A stretch of DNA of 64,000 bases from Candidatus Heimdallarchaeota archaeon (GTDB lineage Archaea > Asgardarchaeota > Heimdallarchaeia > Heimdallarchaeales > Kariarchaeaceae). Location: NCBI GenBank assembly GCA_015522385.1, contig WAMJ01000037.1:62001-126000 (forward strand), read 5' to 3'. Shown here one piece after another: positions 60,960 to 64,000 of the stretch. The notes under the pieces are model-generated. The model was given only the letters and a program-made list of their open reading frames with translations, was not told the origin of the DNA and searched no databases. A program made the translations under genes and the position numbers. Within the stretch, counting starts at the first letter, position 1. Each line of letters begins with the position of its first letter.

Positions 60960-61862
60960 TTACATGAATTTTCGTAGGATAGACCACTCGTGCTCGATGT
61001 CCTCTTCCATCTGCTTTACAATCTCAGGATCAATGTTCCTGAACCTCCCCTGTATCTTGAGGTAGTCCGCCAAAGGTTTACGCTTGGCTGGATCATTGAA
61101 ACGCCTACTGGGTCTGCTGAACTCCAGCTTACCGTTAACCGCTTCGTACAGTGGCCAGTACCCAGTGTTATTAGCGAGCTCACCGACCAAGACCGAGTCC
61201 TTGGTGTCGATATTCCATCCGGGTGGGCAGGGACTGTAGATCTGGATGAAGCGGAAGTGACCTGCAAACTCGGTGGCCGCTCTCTCAATCTTTGCAAAAA
61301 GATCCTGAGGATAGGAAGCATTGGCGGTAGCAACATAGCTCACTTCCTGAGCCATCATCATCCGGGCTATGTCCTTCCTCCGCGATTTCTTCCCATGCGG
61401 GGTAGTGGAGGTCTTGGCACCCCTAGGGGTCGCACCACTCTTCTGGTTCCCTGTGTTCTGGTAACCTTGGTTGTCGTACATCACGTACAGGATGTTCTCA
61501 TCTCTCTCTGCCGCACCAGACATGGAACCGAATCCTATATCAGCTGTACCACCATCTCCTGCCCAGACGACAACAGTGGTCTTCTTCCCATCCCTCTTGA
61601 GCTTCCGGGCGATTCCAGAAGCAACAGGAGGAGCCGAGGCAAAAGCTGTGTTGAAGATCGGGACGTGCATCCCGTATCCCTGCCCTGCACCCTGTATTAC
61701 AGAGGTGCAACAGGCGGGGACGACGACGATGGCATCTCCCTTGAGAGCGGAGAGTGCGTGTTTGAATGATAGATTAAGCTGGCATCCCGGACAAGCGAGA
61801 TTTCCCTTCTCGATGGCCTTGACCTCGAGCTCAATATTGACTAATTCTTTTGTTGATACCAT
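60960..61862 (-). CDS. porB: 2-oxoacid (pyruvate):ferredoxin oxidoreductase, beta subunit
   Basis: The thiamine-diphosphate-binding subunit. It has the TPP signature WAGDGGTADIGFGS with NQGYQN further on, and iron-sulfur cysteines in LACPGCQ, VVPACCTS and PCPPGW. Length 300 residues is normal. The start overlaps the end of porA by one base. Together with porG, porD and porA it forms the four-subunit archaeal oxidoreductase that oxidises pyruvate or a related 2-oxoacid to acyl-CoA, reducing ferredoxin. Pyruvate is the likeliest substrate, but a branched-chain 2-oxoacid enzyme cannot be excluded. Confidence 0.93.
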   Translation of the reverse strand: MVSTKELVNIELEVKAIEKGNLACPGCQLNLSFKHALSALKGDAIVVVPACCTSVIQGAGQGYGMHVPIFNTAFASAPPVASGIARKLKRDGKKTTVVVWAGDGGTADIGFGSMSGAAERDENILYVMYDNQGYQNTGNQKSGATPRGAKTSTTPHGKKSRRKDIARMMMAQEVSYVATANASYPQDLFAKIERAATEFAGHFRFIQIYSPCPPGWNIDTKDSVLVGELANNTGYWPLYEAVNGKLEFSRPSRRFNDPAKRKPLADYLKIQGRFRNIDPEIVKQMEEDIEHEWSILRKFM

Positions 61863-62998
61863 TACATCTCCTCCTTGTACACTTCCTCGATCACAGCCAT
61901 GATCTCAGAGAAGTCGACGTCCTTGCCACCAGTCCCCATGACTCGGGTGACGATTGGGATATCCGTTCCGTAAAGTGCGTTCCTGAACTCCAGTGTGAGT
62001 GGAGTGGCTGATCCGAATGACTGACCCCTGTCGATGATGAGGATCTTGTCATAATTCTTTGCTACCTCCCTGATTCGCTCAGTTGGGAATGGTCTGAATG
62101 ATCTGATCCTGACCACACCAACGTTCTTGCCCTTCTTATTCAATTCATCCACTGCCTCTTCAGCCTCTTCAGCGAGAGTACCCATGGCAACGACAGCGAT
62201 GTCTGCGGATTCGGGACCATAGACCTCGATGAGATCTCCCCAGTCTCTACCAGTGAGTTCAGCGAACTCCTTGCTGACGTCTGAGATGACCTTCTTCGCT
62301 CTCTGGAACGAATCCTCCAAATCCTTTCTTAGCATCTGGTAGTCATCGGGCAGGGTCAAAGCACCGAAGGATACAGGATCGCTGGAATCCAGCTTGAAGA
62401 TGGGATTGAACGAGGGGAGGAAGTCGTCGACGAACTTCTGTGTCAGCGGCTGTACCTGTCCCGCAACGTGGCTGAGGACGAAACCGTCGATGTTCACAGC
62501 CATGGGGAGGTACACTCCGTGGTTTTCGGCTACCTTGAATGCCTGCACGGTGAGGTCATGCGCCTCTTGGTTGTTCTTGGCGAAGATCTGTAACCATCCT
62601 GCGTCCCTCATGGAATATGCGTCTTGGTGATCCACCCATATGCTCCAACCCGGAGCTAGTGACCTATTTACCAGTCCGATGACTATAGGGAGACGTCCGT
62701 ACCCCGCCCAGTAGATCATCTCCATCATGTAGAGCAGCCCCTGTGATGCGGTTGCGGTGAATGTCCTCGCTCCTGCCGCGCTACCTCCCATGACACCGGA
62801 CATGGCTGCGTGCTCGGACTCGACCGCGATGAACTCAGCGTCGAGTCTGCCATTCTCTACTGCGCTGCTCAGTGCCTCAATAATTGGTGTCGAAGGGGTG
62901 ATAGGGTAAGCCGCGATTACCTCGGGGCGTGAGAGTATCGCCGCCTCAGCGATCGCCTGATTTCCAGTCCATATCTCTACCTTGGAGAAATCAAGCAT
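61862..62998 (-). CDS. porA: 2-oxoacid (pyruvate):ferredoxin oxidoreductase, alpha subunit
   Basis: Substrate-binding subunit. The start is taken at ATG 62998 (MLDFSKVEIWTGNQAIAEA), because the earlier ATG at 63031 lies inside porD. Signatures: IAAYPITPSTPIIEALS, FIAVESEHAAMSGVMGGSAAGARTFTATASQG and the C-terminal domain IVAMGTLAEEAEEAVDEL-like stretch followed by VGVVRIRSFRPFP and ILIIDRGQSFGSATPL. It overlaps porD upstream and touches porB downstream, so all four genes are translationally coupled. Confidence 0.95.
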   Translation of the reverse strand: MLDFSKVEIWTGNQAIAEAAILSRPEVIAAYPITPSTPIIEALSSAVENGRLDAEFIAVESEHAAMSGVMGGSAAGARTFTATASQGLLYMMEMIYWAGYGRLPIVIGLVNRSLAPGWSIWVDHQDAYSMRDAGWLQIFAKNNQEAHDLTVQAFKVAENHGVYLPMAVNIDGFVLSHVAGQVQPLTQKFVDDFLPSFNPIFKLDSSDPVSFGALTLPDDYQMLRKDLEDSFQRAKKVISDVSKEFAELTGRDWGDLIEVYGPESADIAVVAMGTLAEEAEEAVDELNKKGKNVGVVRIRSFRPFPTERIREVAKNYDKILIIDRGQSFGSATPLTLEFRNALYGTDIPIVTRVMGTGGKDVDFSEIMAVIEEVYKEEM

Positions 62999-63281
62999 CA
63001 ATATCTCCTCCTGGTAAAGTGATGACTTCATCTATTGAGTCATGCGGGCATACTGCCATGCAGATCATGCATCCCTTGCAGTAGTATTGATCAATCTCGG
63101 GGTACCCGTCCTCGGTCACTGTGATGCAGTCATCGGGGCAGTGGATCACGCACTTCATGCACTTGGTGCAGGTCTCTGTGTGCAGATCTGGTCTCTGGGT
63201 TCTCCATTCGCTCGTCCTTCCTGCCACTCCTGGCATGGGTCGGACGATTGGGTGTATGTGCCTTCCTTCTTCAGTTTCCAA
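62991..63281 (-). CDS. porD: 2-oxoacid (pyruvate):ferredoxin oxidoreductase, delta subunit (2[4Fe-4S])
   Basis: A ferredoxin-like electron-transfer subunit of 96 residues with two cluster motifs: CTKCMKCVIHCPDD and CKGCMICMAVCPHD, both complete C-x2-C-x2-C-x3-C-P. It overlaps porG upstream by 11 bases and porA downstream by 8 bases. Confidence 0.95.
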   Translation of the reverse strand: METEEGRHIHPIVRPMPGVAGRTSEWRTQRPDLHTETCTKCMKCVIHCPDDCITVTEDGYPEIDQYYCKGCMICMAVCPHDSIDEVITLPGGDIDA

Positions 63282-63885
63282 TTACTTTCTCCTCCTTCTT
63301 CATCTCCTCAAGTTCCTCGAGGGTCAGGATGACGGTTGTGTCGTGAGCCTCGTCAACCGCAGCATGGTTTCCTGCAAGGAAACTGCTGTTGGGGAACATC
63401 TTGTCCACCGCCTTGTGGAGAGATTCGAGTGAGACGATCTTGGTCGTCGCCACGAAAGCCCCAAGTGTGGGTATCCCGATCAGTGTCGACCCGCTCTTGA
63501 CGAGATCATGTTTCTTGGCAATCTCTTGGATATTTGCGTAGCCGAATTTCAGAGGGGTATAGATGCGATATGCTTCAGGAAATTCCCCAGCGTTCAAGGT
63601 CAGGGATCCCCTTCCTTCGAACGGATCGTGCTTGTAGAACCGGGGAATTAGACTGACGTCAAGTGAGATCATCTCCGTGGGTACGGGGATCTGTGCGTGT
63701 CTTCTAACCGGATGGTCGAAGATCCTGACACTGGCCACGACAGGTGCACCTCGCCGCTCCGCTCCGTATTTCGGAATCGCGGACGTGTACTTCCCGTCGT
63801 AGGTCGCGGCATATGCCAAGACCTTTCCCAGTGTCACTCCTCCTTGTCCCCCACGGGATAAAATACCAACTTCGTAATTTACCAT
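63271..63885 (-). CDS. porG: 2-oxoacid (pyruvate):ferredoxin oxidoreductase, gamma subunit
   Basis: The first gene of the por operon, 204 residues. The family signature begins VGILSRGGQGGVTLGKVLAY, then IPKYGAERRGAPVVASVRI and the domain around GIPTLGAFVATTKI. The gamma-delta-alpha-beta order matches archaeal POR/VOR operons. AGGTG about seven bases before the ATG is a good ribosome-binding site, and a TATA element lies at 63927-63937. Confidence 0.95.
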   Translation of the reverse strand: MVNYEVGILSRGGQGGVTLGKVLAYAATYDGKYTSAIPKYGAERRGAPVVASVRIFDHPVRRHAQIPVPTEMISLDVSLIPRFYKHDPFEGRGSLTLNAGEFPEAYRIYTPLKFGYANIQEIAKKHDLVKSGSTLIGIPTLGAFVATTKIVSLESLHKAVDKMFPNSSFLAGNHAAVDEAHDTTVILTLEELEEMKKEEKVIGN

Positions 63886-63926
63886 AGTAACACCTATTCT
63901 TTGAAACTATGAAAAAACTATAGTAT

Positions 63927-63937
63927 TAATATAAAAC
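63927..63937 (-). promoter_or_regulatory. TATA box of the por operon
   Basis: The minus strand reads TTTTATATTAA, about 45 bases before the porG ATG, predicting a leader of some 20 bases that contains the AGGTG ribosome-binding site. Confidence 0.6.
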
Positions 63938-64000
63938 TATTCCCCAGTGGGAAATGGAGAATTGCTATAATTTCATTCCCATTTTCACCAGAAAATAGAT
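63938..64000. other. Upstream region at the window end
   Basis: Contains CCCCAGTGGGAAATGGAG and a CCCAGTGGG inverted repeat near 63943-63951, immediately upstream of the por promoter on the minus strand. It could be a regulator site; nothing else is seen. Confidence 0.3.

Overview
The window is archaeal chromosome and most likely comes from an Asgard (Promethearchaeota) genome. The archaeal call is firm: an archaeal-type ribosomal cluster with eS4 and the RNase P protein Rpp29, glycerol-1-phosphate dehydrogenase, EF-1A, RIO2 kinase, the DUF460/COG2433 family, an AsnRS-like asparagine synthetase, and TATA-type promoters placed for short or no leaders. The Asgard call is inference. It rests on an Arf-like small GTPase, three proteins with longin/roadblock-like domains, a RING-like cross-brace finger and an EF-2 paralogue without the diphthamide site. 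No rRNA, tRNA, CRISPR array, insertion sequence or prophage was recognised.

Layout. 1-4.2 kb: ribosomal cluster uS3-uL29-Rpp29-uS17-uL14-uL24-eS4-uL5, cut off after uL5. 4.3-9.7 kb: Arf-like GTPase, RIO2 kinase, COG2433 protein, a methyltransferase and DRG GTPase. 9.7-12.2 kb: a universal-stress-like protein coupled to an ArsB/NhaD-type transporter. 12.3-21.3 kb: a zinc-finger/HEAT-like protein, a 57-residue ribbon-helix-helix regulator, then a tight minus-strand operon of a TPR protein, a 1950-residue polytopic membrane protein, a HEAT-RING protein and a PHP phosphoesterase. 21.4-26.7 kb: EF-2 paralogue, RNA m5C methyltransferase with a possible PUA-like partner, G1P dehydrogenase and FKBP isomerase. 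26.8-31.5 kb: a heterodimeric ABC exporter and a secreted, membrane-anchored EB_dh/CBM9-like protein. 31.7-37.3 kb: asparagine synthetase, TauE/SafE permease, citrate synthase, an orphan and EF-1A.

37.7-56.3 kb is the accessory part. It holds a secreted alpha/alpha-toroid protein, a PAS-PAS hybrid histidine kinase, a longin-like protein, a 3-TM protein with a 54-residue membrane partner, a secreted subtilisin-like protease with about 42 PYW(S/T) repeats, an alpha/beta hydrolase, a DinB-like protein, a 7-TM protein with a longin-like tail, an ABC-2 exporter, an amphipathic LEA-like protein, a TPR/longin-like protein and a GNAT. 56.3-64 kb: a P-type ATPase with unusual ion-site residues, an orphan, bacterial-type enoyl-ACP reductase FabI and a gamma-delta-alpha-beta 2-oxoacid:ferredoxin oxidoreductase operon.

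The genes suggest an organism with archaeal lipids, a citrate-synthase step, ferredoxin-linked oxidation of 2-oxoacids, and several signalling or trafficking-like modules. The least explained items are the PYW-repeat protease, the giant membrane-protein operon and the set of longin-like proteins.
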